In this document: one piece after another, positions 1-10,026 of the stretch
Numbering within the stretch: position 1 is the first letter of the stretch
Layout of the letters: every line of letters begins with the position of its first letter
Source of the DNA: Ustulina deusta
Taxonomy: Eukaryota > Ascomycota > Sordariomycetes > Xylariales > Xylariaceae
Reading direction: 5' to 3'
DNA length: 64,000 bases
NCBI GenBank assembly: GCA_023159155.1
Contig: JAJNNX010000025.1
Coordinates: 248,001 to 312,000 of the forward strand
The notes under the pieces: generated by a model
Seen by the model: only the letters and a program-made list of their open reading frames with translations
Told to the model about the DNA's origin: nothing
Databases searched by the model: none
Made by a program: the position numbers and the translations under genes

Positions 1-373
1 ATGGATACTCTGGCGCCGAGTTTGGACAACGTGAAGTTGACGGACGGTGTGGATACAGATGTGATAATGACATGATATGTAAATTCTCGCCACACATTAA
101 ATTTGTAACCTATTTTACCGATGTAGATACCGAGTATTCTGACGTCGTGTAGTTTGGAAGGGCGATGCGCCAGGAGGCGGCTCTAGAACACTAGCCACAC
201 TGTGGCGCTAGCTTATCGAATTGACCAGAGATGAATTTTTGGTGTTAAAATTGTATGACCACTCTCATTTTACTTTAGTGCATCTCGGATCATTCTTGCT
301 TTTTCGCTTTTTCGCTTCTTCGGGATATTATGAGGTGTTATAGGATAATATGATGGTGTAGTCAGCCGTCCCG
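1..373. other. Intergenic start of window
   Basis: No gene is recognisable here. The last 80 bases before the COQ8 start hold pyrimidine-rich stretches (repeated ttttcgc at about 299-320) that could belong to its promoter or 5' leader. Any gene to the left is cut off by the window edge. Confidence 0.5.
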
Positions 374-2731
374 ATGAGGTTCGCGGATATTATCCTGGAT
401 CTGGCTGTCGTGGCCAAAGCCTCCCGAACCGTAGCTTCAAAGCACTTGGAGCTGCGCGCAAGACAAATTGATCGCTATGGCCGGACATCGAGCATTGCTA
501 GGTCATTGCGGGGCGATAGGAGTAATCCGCAAGGAAGTGTTGATGCAGTGTCGACGGAAGCTGCTGGAGGTGCAGCGAATGAGGGCCATCAAGAACCATC
601 GCATGCTGATGCGCCAATGCAGCCTGACTTTGTCAGCGGCACGGAATCAAGAGCTGGAAAACTCATCGCACCCGGAGGTGTTTCCAGTAGTTTAAAAACA
701 GAGGTTCACCGAAACATCTTTCAGCGCGGCTCCCCTCTGGAGGATGCAGCGGTTCAACGACCTGCAGCACCTCGGCCAGATCAAAGCGCTATCCTCGCGC
801 AGTTGAAGGAGAGGGTGAAGTTGGGTCAGAAGGACCACACAGACCCAAGTTCTCAGGAAGAAGTCCCTCCGGATATCAACATTAATATTTTCCATACGAG
901 CCGGGGTTCTCAGATGCTCGAGGAACAAGAAGCTGCCTCGGGACAGCTACGACCAAATGTACCGCCTCCGAAGCCTAGTTGGTTCAAAGACTTTGGACAT
1001 CCGAAGACACTCGTTGGACATACGGGTGTGAAACCCCTTCCGTCTATTTCGAAAACCTCCGGACAGGGAAGATCTCCCGTCGAGGAGAGTGCTGCGTCTG
1101 CGGATGTGGCTATTGCGAGCCCGCAATTGGCAGCATCACCGAGCCCGCGAGTTAAAGAAAAGCCTTCGCCTTCACTTGCGCCAGATGCGGAAGTACGTCC
1201 AGAAATAGCTACGCAAGAGATACCTACTCAGCCCCCGGAAAACCAATTATCAAATATCCAAGTACCCGATGCTCGACAAATAGAAAGTGAACACGCTGCT
1301 CAAATAGTTAAAGAAACCCTTTCGCGAGAGGAACTTGATGTGAAGAAGCAACAAAAATCCACGGAGTCCCCACTTGACGAACCTTCTACACCAGCATATG
1401 CTCTTCGAGAATCCAAAGTACCAGCGACTCGGCTGGGCCGCATATGGAATTATGGCGGTTTAGCAGCCGGTATGTTGGGAGGGGCACTCGCCGAGGGCGT
1501 CAGCAGAGGTTTCGGTGGCGGCGGACAAGGCTCAGTCATGTTCAGCGCCGGCAACATGGAAAGATTAGTAGCGAAACTATCAAGGATGAGGGGAGCGGCC
1601 CTGAAGCTGGGCCAGATGATGAGCTTCCAAGACTCCAAGATATTGCCGGAACCCATACGGGAGGTCCTGCAACGTGTCCAGGACCGAGCGGACTATATGC
1701 CAGCACGGCAGCGAGACCGCGTGCTTGTGGCGAGCCTGGGCCCCGAGTGGCGCGACATGTTCGAAGACTTCGAGGAGACCCCCATCGCCGCGGCGTCCAT
1801 CGGGCAGGTCCATCGCGCCACGCTGAAAACCGGCGAAAAGGTAGCCGTCAAGATCCAATTCCCCGGCGTCGCAGACTCGATCAACTCGGACTTGGACAAC
1901 ATTTCCATGCTGCTGATGGCGTCCGGAGTGTTACCCAAGGGCCTCTACCTGAACAAGACAATCGACAACATGCGCACGGAGCTGGGCTGGGAATGCGACT
2001 ACGAGCGCGAGCTCGAGTGCGGCAAGCGATACAAGGAGCTCCTCGCGGACGAAGGCGACGTGTTCACCGTGCCCGAGATCTACGCGCGGGCGTCCGGGAA
2101 GCACGTGCTGACGATGCAGTTCATGGAGGGCGTGGGCGTGACGCGCGTCAAGTCGTTCACGCAGGCGCAGCGCGACTGGATCGGCACGCAGATCCTGCGG
2201 CTCTGCCTGCGCGAGATCGTCGAGTTCCGCTTCATGCAGACGGACCCCAACTGGACTAACTTCCAGTACAACGCCGCGACGAGCCGGCTCGAGCTGCTCG
2301 ACTTCGGCGCCTCCCGCGCGTTCCCCCGGCGCTTCGTCGCGCAGTACGTCTCCCTGCTAGCGGCGGCCGCGCACCGCGACCGCGACGCCGTCCTCGACTA
2401 CTCGCGGCGTCTGGGCTATCTCACGGGCCACGAGAGCCGCGCCATGCTGGACGCCCACGTGGCCAGCATCCTGACGGTCGCGGAGCCGTTCCTGCAGTCC
2501 GCGCCCGAGGTCTACGACTTCTCGGACCAGACCATCACGGAGCGCGTCCGGGACCTCATCCCCGTCATGGTGCGCGAGCGCCTCAGCCCGCCGCCCGAGG
2601 AGACGTACAGCCTGCACCGGAAGCTCAGCGGCGCGTTCCTGCTCTGCGCTCGGCTCGGTAGTCGCGTGAGGTGTCGCGACTTATTCGAGAGCGCGCTCGA
2701 AAAGGCCGATCTCGAAGGCGCTCGAGACTGA
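374..2731 (+). CDS. COQ8: COQ8/ABC1 atypical kinase of coenzyme Q biosynthesis
   Basis: Single-exon gene, 785 residues. The C-terminal half is a UbiB/ABC1/ADCK kinase-like domain. The family hallmark KxGQ (KLGQ) lies near residue 411, the Ala-rich loop AAASIGQVH near 472, the VAVK lysine near 493, the catalytic-loop QTDPNWTNF near 622 and the metal-binding DFG near 643. COQ8 proteins sit on the matrix face of the inner mitochondrial membrane and support the CoQ synthesis complex, probably as ATPases. The first 50 residues are basic and amphipathic, in keeping with the family N-terminus. Residues about 50-340 are Ser/Pro/Glu-rich, look disordered and make the protein much longer than yeast Coq8 (about 500 residues). 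GC3 rises strongly after about 1700. The start is the first ATG of the frame. Family identity is secure; the role of the long insert is unknown. Confidence 0.95.
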   Translation: MRFADIILDLAVVAKASRTVASKHLELRARQIDRYGRTSSIARSLRGDRSNPQGSVDAVSTEAAGGAANEGHQEPSHADAPMQPDFVSGTESRAGKLIAPGGVSSSLKTEVHRNIFQRGSPLEDAAVQRPAAPRPDQSAILAQLKERVKLGQKDHTDPSSQEEVPPDININIFHTSRGSQMLEEQEAASGQLRPNVPPPKPSWFKDFGHPKTLVGHTGVKPLPSISKTSGQGRSPVEESAASADVAIASPQLAASPSPRVKEKPSPSLAPDAEVRPEIATQEIPTQPPENQLSNIQVPDARQIESEHAAQIVKETLSREELDVKKQQKSTESPLDEPSTPAYALRESKVPATRLGRIWNYGGLAAGMLGGALAEGVSRGFGGGGQGSVMFSAGNMERLVAKLSRMRGAALKLGQMMSFQDSKILPEPIREVLQRVQDRADYMPARQRDRVLVASLGPEWRDMFEDFEETPIAAASIGQVHRATLKTGEKVAVKIQFPGVADSINSDLDNISMLLMASGVLPKGLYLNKTIDNMRTELGWECDYERELECGKRYKELLADEGDVFTVPEIYARASGKHVLTMQFMEGVGVTRVKSFTQAQRDWIGTQILRLCLREIVEFRFMQTDPNWTNFQYNAATSRLELLDFGASRAFPRRFVAQYVSLLAAAAHRDRDAVLDYSRRLGYLTGHESRAMLDAHVASILTVAEPFLQSAPEVYDFSDQTITERVRDLIPVMVRERLSPPPEETYSLHRKLSGAFLLCARLGSRVRCRDLFESALEKADLEGARD

Positions 2732-3196
2732 GCGTTTCGGTGCGCATCCACTGTGTATATACGTAACTAGATACATTAGGTATTGTACTGCTAGCATTTA
2801 AGGTACTCGCTGCTTGAAAGTGTAGATTAATTGTATGATATGGCATGGCATGGCATGGACTTGAGCACGTCATGAACGGCAAGACAAAATCACTGTGTAT
2901 CGCGAAAAACAAAACCTCAACTCTCTGACAGTAATATAGTCAGTCTTTAATTTGTTGTTGTCCTGGCTTGGAGAAAGAAGCGTTCGTACCGGTACGCCGT
3001 ACACGCTTTTGCACTTCCCTCTGCTACAAACTACGGGAATATTCCGAGCTGGTCTTTCATGGCGTCGATTCAGATCATCGTCAGATATCAGGTAGCTATT
3101 TCTCCTCTAGAGCCGAGCTGCTGGCCCGGGGCCAATGAACCAAAGAGTATACAGCATAGCCGTCAATCTTCTTCTCCTTCTCAACGACATCCCCCA
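2732..3196. other. Convergent intergenic region between COQ8 and RRP36
   Basis: The 3' ends of the two convergent genes face each other here. A short ggcat tandem repeat (about four copies) lies near 2840-2857. No ORF or RNA gene is supported. Confidence 0.5.
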
Positions 3197-4198
3197 TCAT
3201 CCTGTAGTGTCGCGCCTCGCAACGGGCATATTCCTCCGCTCCCTCGCAGTCAGTTTCTTCCTCCTGCGCTCAATGGTGCGATCGACCTGTTTCTTCTTCA
3301 TGCCGGCGAAGCGCTCCACGAGCAGCTGCTTCTTCTGCTCGCTCTTTTTCAGATAGAAGGGCTTCTTGCCCTGGGCCACGCGCTCCTTCTCCTGACGTCT
3401 GTGCTGTGCGAGGAGCTCGCGCTCGGCGTCGCGCTTCGCCTGCGCCTCCTTGCGGCTCTGCATCGACTTCAAGGTCCGCGCCAGCTCCTCCCTCTCGGCG
3501 GCCGACTTGGCCTTCTTGATGGCCGCCTTGAGCTGCGCCATCTCCGAGTCCCGGTACTCGTCGAGGAAGGCGTAAGCCTTGCGCGATCGCGACTCGTCCA
3601 CCGCGCCCGATGCTGCCGAGAACCGCGGGTCCCGGGAGGCGACTTTATGCATGTTTACGACCTCGCGCTTTCGCGTTACCTGGCGCTTGCTTGACATCTC
3701 CATCGGTGCGTGTTTGGAGGATCGCTGGAGTTTGGGTGGGATCGAGGATTTCGGGACGGGTTTTGAGGGGCGGCGTTCGTCGTCTTTCTCTTCTTCGGCT
3801 TCGCTGTTTGTACTTTCGCGCCCTTTCTTCCGCCGAATACCGGGCATCGAGGCCTGCGCTCTTGCGAGGGCGCCGAAGGAGACCTGTGCCACGGCTGACG
3901 AGGGGTCTTCTCCCTCGTCGTCGCCCTCTTCGTCGTCATCTCCGCTGTCGGGCGCGGAATCGGACTGCCAATTCAACTCAGCAAGTTGGTCGTTGAAGGC
4001 AGCCGGCGAGCTTCAACTTACCTCGCTGCCCGAAACCCGCTCTTCTCTCTCGCTCACGTCGTCCGAGTCGCCATCGTCGCTCCCCTCTTCCGCGCTGTAT
4101 TCCTCTGGTTCGGGCTCTACAACTTCCCGCCGAGCGCGGACTCGTCTCTGCAGGCCACCAAAGGGTAGTTTCCGTTTGTGAGATGAATTTGGCGGCAT
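3197..4198 (-). CDS. RRP36: RRP36 rRNA-processing protein (90S pre-ribosome)
   Basis: Two exons on the minus strand, complement(3197..3964, 4022..4198), giving 314 residues. The intron has donor GTAAGT and acceptor TTGGCAG, and the phase-0 junction joins the acidic N-terminus to the next acidic stretch. The N-terminal half is acidic and Ser-rich. The C-terminal half is Lys/Arg-rich coiled-coil with the RRP36 signature: a DPRF-type segment (SRDPRFSAASG), then FLDEYRDSEM, then GKKPFYLKKSE and the terminal RRKKLTARERRNMP. RRP36 works in early 18S rRNA cleavage in the nucleolus. The start (MPPNSSHKRK) is the ATG that gives the basic N-terminus; another in-frame ATG lies 13 codons upstream. The gene is divergent from the HAD-protein gene, with 281 bp between starts. 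Confidence 0.92.
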
Positions 4199-4479
4199 TT
4201 TGTCCGAGGATCCCGAAATCCCGGTGTGATGTGTCAAGCTTGCTGAATGGTTGAGTCCATAGGTATTTAGTATAGGTAGGTAGGTGCTAAGTATGTAAGT
4301 ACCCCAAGCTGTGTCTATGCGACGGCCAAAAAAATAGTGGCGGTGATAAGATCAGTGCCTGCCGTCCCGCATTATCGCGTTATCGATAAGCCATTAGTGC
4401 GGATGGACCCCTGTTTCCAGCGCATTATTCCTCGGTCTTTGTTGATATCCCACCTAAAGCTCACGGAGGGTTCGAAAAG
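4199..4479. promoter_or_regulatory. Divergent promoter region RRP36 / HAD protein
   Basis: 281 bp separate the two divergent start codons, so the two genes must share this control region. It contains a TAGGTAGGTAGGT run near 4273-4286 and GATA-core words around 4340-4395. No particular factor site is proven. Confidence 0.45.
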
Positions 4480-5701
4480 TTGTTCACCATCCCTCGGTTC
4501 CCTTTCTGTTCGTTTTGGCAAGCACACGCGCTCATGCAGGTGAGGCTCAATTTTGGTTGGCTACGCGGGTTCTCCCACAGCAGTATCAGCCGCAGAGCTG
4601 GCGGCGAATACCAAGATCTCTTAGATCGTGGAAGGCGAGAATCAAGGAAAGCACGTGCAAAGAAACAGGCAGAGCTCGAAGCACGTGCAAAGAAACAAGC
4701 AGAGCTCGAAGCACGTGCAAAGGAGGAAGTAGAGCTCGCAGCACAATTAACCTCACAATCACAATCCCAATTACAATCAAACTCACAATCAGAACCACAA
4801 TCACAATCCCAGAACACAGGAGGCACACCTCCCAATGCCGCGTCCCCCGCTGCCGCTCCGTATGCGTATGTAGGCCACTACAATCCATTCCATGAAACAC
4901 GGCCGCGTCCATTCATGCAGCGGTAAGTCTGGTGCTCCTTGTTGTCCCCTGCGCAGTCTCGGCGCTGACTGTCCGGGCTGTAGCAGCACGAAAACGACGC
5001 TGCCGCCGCGGCGCGAATCGCGCAAAGCACATCAGCACAGCCTTATCCCGCCCTCGCAGGCATCCGGTGGTGTTCCTGACCCTACCCCCGAGTATCTTGC
5101 GCTCGCGTCGCAGCCGCCTTTCCTCCTCCCGCAGCCGCGGAGCCTGCTGGTGATCGTCGACCTGAACGGCACGCTGCTCCATCGGCCGGGCCGTGATCCC
5201 GTCCACTTCGTCGAACGCCCCTTTGCGCGATCGTTTCTCTCCTACATTGTCAACACATTTACCGTCGTCATATGGTCGTCGGCGCGGCGCGAGAACGTCG
5301 GTGCCATGTGCAGACAGCTACTGTCTCCCAAAGATCACACCAAGCTCGTTGCCATCTGGGACAGAAATAACTTCGGTCTCTCAAAAACTGACTTCGACAT
5401 GAGAGTACTATGTTACAAGCGGTTAACGGCGCTATGGAACGATCCCGTCGTGGCCGCAAGCCATCCAGATGGGGGGAAATGGAGCCAGCTCAACACGGTG
5501 CTGGTGGATGACACCACTGAAAAGGCGAGGAGCGAGCCCTTCAATCTCGTCCAAGTCCCAGAATTCAGCTTCGAGGCGAAGAAGGCCGATGTCGTGTTAC
5601 CGCAGGTCCACGAATATTTGAATCAGTGCAGTCAACAAGCAAACGTCAGCGCATACATTAAAGGTCAGCCTTTTCAGGTCGACCCTGAATTTAGCCTGTA
5701 A
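4480..5701 (+). CDS. FCP1/NIF-type HAD-superfamily protein with repeat-rich N-terminus
   Basis: Two exons, join(4480..4922, 4987..5701), 385 residues. The 64-nt intron has donor GTAAGT, branch CTGAC and acceptor GTAGCAG. The C-terminal 190 residues are an FCP1-homology (NLI-interacting factor) HAD domain: motif I is VDLNGTLL with nucleophile Asp206 but Asn208 where DxD phosphatases have the second Asp. A WSSARRENV segment follows motif I and VDDTTEKA forms the C-terminal acidic motif. Family members dephosphorylate proteins or, like TIM50, serve in mitochondrial import. The N-terminus (RLNFGWLRGFSHSS) is Arg/Ser-rich and resembles a mitochondrial presequence. It precedes three 10-residue repeats (ARAKKQAELE type, exact 30-bp DNA units at 4651-4740) and a Ser/Gln-rich tract. 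No TIM50-like membrane segment is seen. The start at 4480 is a choice; Met at 4534 is an alternative. Confidence 0.8.
4651..4740 (+). repeat. Three tandem 30-bp coding repeats
   Basis: Three consecutive 30-bp units each begin gcacgtgcaaag and end near agctcg(a/c)a. The first two differ by one base and the third has diverged. They encode the charged helical repeats of the HAD protein. Confidence 0.9.
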
Positions 5702-6585
5702 ATTCTGCATGTCTCTTCGTCTACGACCTTGGTGTTGTCTAAAACTCGGCATGTCTCGAGTTGGCTTCGGGGTTGTAGAGCCAACATGTCTACAGAAATA
5801 GGAGGGTCTGGTCTAGTCTTGGTGAGACGAGTACGGCCCGGCCATGATAGATGTGGGTAACCGGATATAGACGAAGAAGCGATACCCATTTCCCAATAAA
5901 CATTGAGCATTTGCTAGACCTCGAAGGCTATTATAAAAATACGTGACACAGCCACGCGTTCAAGATTTTTTGCGGAAACCCTAATACCTGTCCCTCCCTC
6001 ATATGCCGGCTTAGCTGCCTGTAGCTGAAATCGGTCGCGATAACTGCGGTTCCGAGAGTTCCTGCAAAGATGAGCTGAGATGAAGTGGAGACGACATTAG
6101 TCTGCGCAAGTCGGTACAACGCTAGACAAGGTGGACTACACTACCGAAGTGGAAGCTGATGGAAAGCCTCGGCCATGAGGCTTGATCCGGGGCAGCGGTG
6201 AACTAAAAGCTGGAGGATGAGACCCGCTTCTACCTCCGGGGAACGCCATGGAGTGCAATTACGTATCATCGTGTACATCGATCACAACTTAGCTCGTTAG
6301 GTTTGTAGGATTATTCCTAACCCGACCAGCAAAGAATGTTGCTCCGCTCCAACGACGCCCTCTCCTTGTTTGGTCCGCTTAGGTAGAGCGATTCGACTAC
6401 ACTACCTAGTCCTAGAAGGCTTGTCACATTTCACCGTACTGCGTCACGCCATCGCGTCTCATCTCACCACTCCCTCAGATAGCATAGACAAAAACAGAAG
6501 AAGCAGCCGATTTGGCATCTGCCTAGATAGGTGCTTAAACCAGGCAGAAAGGGAAAAGTAGGGAAGGCGGAGGATCGCTGGCGCC
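5702..6585. other. Intergenic region, no gene seen
   Basis: About 880 bp between the HAD-protein stop and the carrier start. Several short ORFs occur but none has a recognisable product. The last 200 bp presumably hold the carrier promoter. Confidence 0.5.
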
Positions 6586-7780
6586 ATGGTAGCAGCAGAC
6601 GTGGACGGTAGGAAGTCGTCGCCACTGGTGGCCCTGCTCGCGGGTGGCATCGCGGGAGGCATCGAGGCCGCTTGTGAGATTCTCTCATTATTATTATTGT
6701 ATTTTATCTATTTCTTTGCTAAGGCTTTTTTATAGGTACGTATCCCTTCGAGTTCGCCAAGACGCGCGTCCAGCTCTATGGCCACGAGGGTGTCCGCAAC
6801 CCGTTTGCGGTCGTCGCTCGGGTTGCACGTCAGGAAGGATTGGGGGCTTTGTATAAAGGATGCTCGGCTATGATAGTGGTATGTCGTTTTTATTACTTTG
6901 AGGGATGCGAGGCTACACTAGATAGCGACCCTCTACCGTCCGTTCGTTTGCTGCGACGGCGTGGTTCTGTTTGCAATGTGAAGTAGCGTGTGCTAAGCAA
7001 GACACATATCGAGATGCGATCTTGGAGCTCTGGTCGAATGTCGACTCAAAGATATGACATGAGTTAAGCGACTGAGCCTGCTGGTTCAGACCTGTGTTAC
7101 CCCTGAAGGACGAACGCTGACCACATGCTCAGGGCTCAATAGGTAAAGACGCGGCGCGGTTCGTAATGTTCGACAGCATCCGGACATTCTTCGAAGACCC
7201 GGTAACGCACCGTCTCGGGTTAGCAGAATCCATCGCATCGGGCATGTTGGCAGGCGTAGTAGCCTCTACGGTGGCCGTTACGCCGAGCGAGCGGATAAAG
7301 ACTGTGCTGATCGACGACGCACGGACAACTCGGCGGTTCCGCTCGCCATGGCACTGCGTCGTCGTACTTCATCGCGAGCAAGGCTTCCGCGGCGCCCTGT
7401 ACTCGGGATATGTGGCGACGACTCTCAAGCAGATCGGCACCACCGGCTTTCGGCTAGGGACGTACTCGGCGATCAAGGACTGGGAGCGCTCGAAAGGGAT
7501 CCCGGTCGACGGCGCCCTGGCGAGCTTTGCGAACGGCGCCATCGCGGGCACCGTTACCACGTTTGCCACGCAGCCGTTCGACACGGTCAAGACGATGGCG
7601 CAGCAGGCCAAGCGGACAGGGACTATGGATTCCGTCCGCGCGATTCTGGCTCAAGATGGGATCCGTGGGTTCTGGCGCGGCACCGTCATGCGCCTTGGGC
7701 GGACCGTCGTATCGGGCGGTATATTATTCACAGCTAATGAAGAAGCTGCAAAGATGCTTAGACTTATACTCGGACAATAA
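6586..7780 (+). CDS. Mitochondrial tricarboxylate (citrate) carrier, CTP1-like
   Basis: Three exons, join(6586..6673, 6736..6878, 7133..7780), 292 residues, a normal length for the mitochondrial carrier family (SLC25). All three carrier signatures are present: YPFEFAKTRV, TPSERIKTVL and QPFDTVKTMA, one per two-helix repeat. The first repeat (EAACTYPFEFAKTRVQL), the GCSAMIVGSIGKDAARF segment and the C-terminal GRTVVSGGILFT closely resemble yeast citrate carrier Ctp1. It would exchange citrate or related tricarboxylates across the inner mitochondrial membrane. Both introns are in phase (62 nt, then 254 nt with branch CTGAC). The long second intron joins residues that are contiguous in Ctp1, so I infer no missing exon. 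Exact substrate is uncertain because several paralogues share these motifs. Confidence 0.88.
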
Positions 7781-8601
7781 TATTCCCTATACAGGAGCCG
7801 AAGGAAGGACTTATTCTCTCATATAAAGAGTAGACAGTACAGCTTGCTAAAATTTAGCCTACGGTATGTTATTCCCCTGCCGATTCGACACCTCTTCGAC
7901 GCTATGTGGAAACCATATACATAAAAAAACGACAACTCGTGCACACCAGAGGTGAATATCTGCGTCGATTAGTTCACCCCGGAATGTTTCACCCCGGTAT
8001 CTAGCACCCTTCGAGGCCGTTACAGCAGGGTCTAATACCACCTCTGGACCATTTTAAAACTTAGATAAAGCCGTTACAAGCAACCTTCAAGAAAATAATA
8101 GTCAAATAACCAGTCCTCCGAGATTCCGTGCTGTACTCTATGCGACATATCTCACGGGGATCCCTGATTCTTCAGGTATGGTCGAAGCTCGGCGATGCGT
8201 GAGCTATGGTGACTTTATTTGCCCATGATATAAATAATTACTACCCGGCACATGATATTAAGTCGCTACACACATAGATCTTCTATTAGGTGTTTCGTGA
8301 TTGTACAGCTAATAAAGGGTTCACCCATCGAAGTAGTTGAATGTGGCTCAGCAGAGCGTCAGCTAATCAATTGCCGAAACCTTCGAATCTGTAACAGGCG
8401 ATATACTATGTAGATATTCTGCCACATCAATACATACATGGATGGTAGCTCTTGCATAGCACCCTCCATGATTAACCACCTATAGGAAGAGTATTAGAGA
8501 TGGCTAGCGAGTGCAAACCATATCCCCTCAAATACCCACTTGCTCTCATAGCCGCCGAGTTCGACCATGAGGTAAATTGCACCACACTGCTCTCAAGGGC
8601 A
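7781..8601. other. Intergenic region between convergent genes, no gene seen
   Basis: 820 bp of moderately AT-rich DNA between the convergent carrier and DJ-1/PfpI genes. No credible ORF or RNA gene. Confidence 0.5.
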
Positions 8602-9416
8602 TCACTGGCGCTTACCAAACCACCCCTTCATGATCAGCCATACCATGCTCAGGGTGAATGCCGTCTGACTTTCGGAGTACAGCTGACTGCGATCTCCCAC
8701 GTCTGCCATCTTACACGCTATCTCGACTACAGCGGACGGGAAGTGTTTTCCGGCCCGGGCGTACGCAGCGACGAGATCGTTTCCATTCGTGATACCTCCT
8801 ACGACATCGTCAGCCATCTCCTCCGGTCACATATATCCATCCCATCCATGGCTAGTGAAACCAGGAAATACTCACCACTGGACCAGAAATTGCCGTCCTG
8901 GATCCATCTGTATTTCTCCCCGACGAGCTTCGCAGTCGGGTGTCTCGTTCGGATGGCGTCCTGCAAACCCCTCGGCCCGCACGCCGTCCGGCCCTCCAGC
9001 AAGCCCGCGGCGCCGCACAGGAAGATGCCGGTGCAGACGCTCAGCACGTCCGTGGCCGGACACTGGGAATGCGCGTGGAGGAAGTCGAGGATGGGCTTCT
9101 CCCAGCTCGCCGCGGGGTCGGGGCCAGGGACAAGCACGATGTCTAATTTCCCCGGCTGCACTTCTGCGTCTGTGATGTCGTGCGTGGCGCGGATGTTCAG
9201 GTTGGCGGTGAGCAGGACCGTCGCCGGCTTGGACTCGGGGGAGGTGATGTAGAAGATGTCGACGCTGGGCGCGATGTCGACGATGTGCTTGGGTATCATG
9301 GGGAGGACCGATAAGTACTCCTTGCTCATCATGTGAAATACGTCAATGCAGGCCAGATCTAGCAGCTGGCTACCGCTAGGGACGAATACCCCTATCTTCA
9401 CGGGTGATTTGGACAT
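8602..9416 (-). CDS. DJ-1/PfpI (class I glutamine amidotransferase-like) protein
   Basis: Two exons, complement(8602..8798, 8876..9416), 245 residues. The 77-nt intron (donor GTGAGT, branch CTGAC, acceptor CGTAG) joins NFWSSG to GITNGNDL, restoring the family segment SSGGITNG. The N-terminus (KIGVFVPSGSQLLDL) and the nucleophile elbow SVCTGIFLCGAAGLL with Cys128 are typical of DJ-1/PfpI enzymes such as isonitrile hydratase-like or ThiJ-type proteins. Fungal members are cytosolic, with roles proposed in glyoxal detoxification or stress, and many are uncharacterised. The conserved Cys and the Gly-rich loop are intact. Substrate cannot be read from sequence. A long ORF on the opposite strand (8500-9252) is a shadow. 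Confidence 0.88.
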
Positions 9417-10026
9417 GTTGATTATATGGTATAGTTGGTATTCTGGTGTTGCGACTTGGTGAAGTTCGAGACGATTCTCGAGTTACATTTATCTGAGAGG
9501 GCCAACCATATATACGGTGACGAGGTCCTGCAGATTGGAATGGCCCGACTTATATCTACAATTCCGAACCATCTCGGCGAGTTGTCGACACCCTTGTCGA
9601 CTCGGCTTAGAGGTTGTCCGGCCAATCAGGATCAGCTGTTCTATGCCCACTAACCAAAGAGAGTCGTTTGATTTGACTTGCTCCGGCACCCACCGGCGAA
9701 TTCATCAACATTCATCTCTCACCTTCTAACTCTGAGGTACATAGTATTGGTGCACCGAAAGGCCGTATCATCTCTCACCCCTTAGTCATGATTGATTGCC
9801 TTTTTATTTTTATTTTTATTTTTTTATAACGGCCTCCAGAGGTTTAATCCGGGCAAGACACTTAATACATGGCCTTCTCCGAAAGCAATTTATAGATAAG
9901 AGAGTCATAAGATCCGCATGACTACCTAAACCTCAAGCCTAGTGATTCGCAGGAAACCAGATAGAAATAGTTTTGGCCCCTTATTGCCCCAACCGTCCCT
10001 CGAGGTAAGCTCCAAAATTCCATGTC
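9417..10026. other. Intergenic region upstream of DJ-1/PfpI gene
   Basis: The first part must hold the promoter of the minus-strand DJ-1/PfpI gene. A T-rich (tttta)n tract lies at about 9798-9827. Nothing else is supported. Confidence 0.5.

Noticed and set aside
8500..9252. 250-residue plus-strand ORF
   Set aside because: Antisense to the DJ-1/PfpI gene, whose coding and splice structure is clear.
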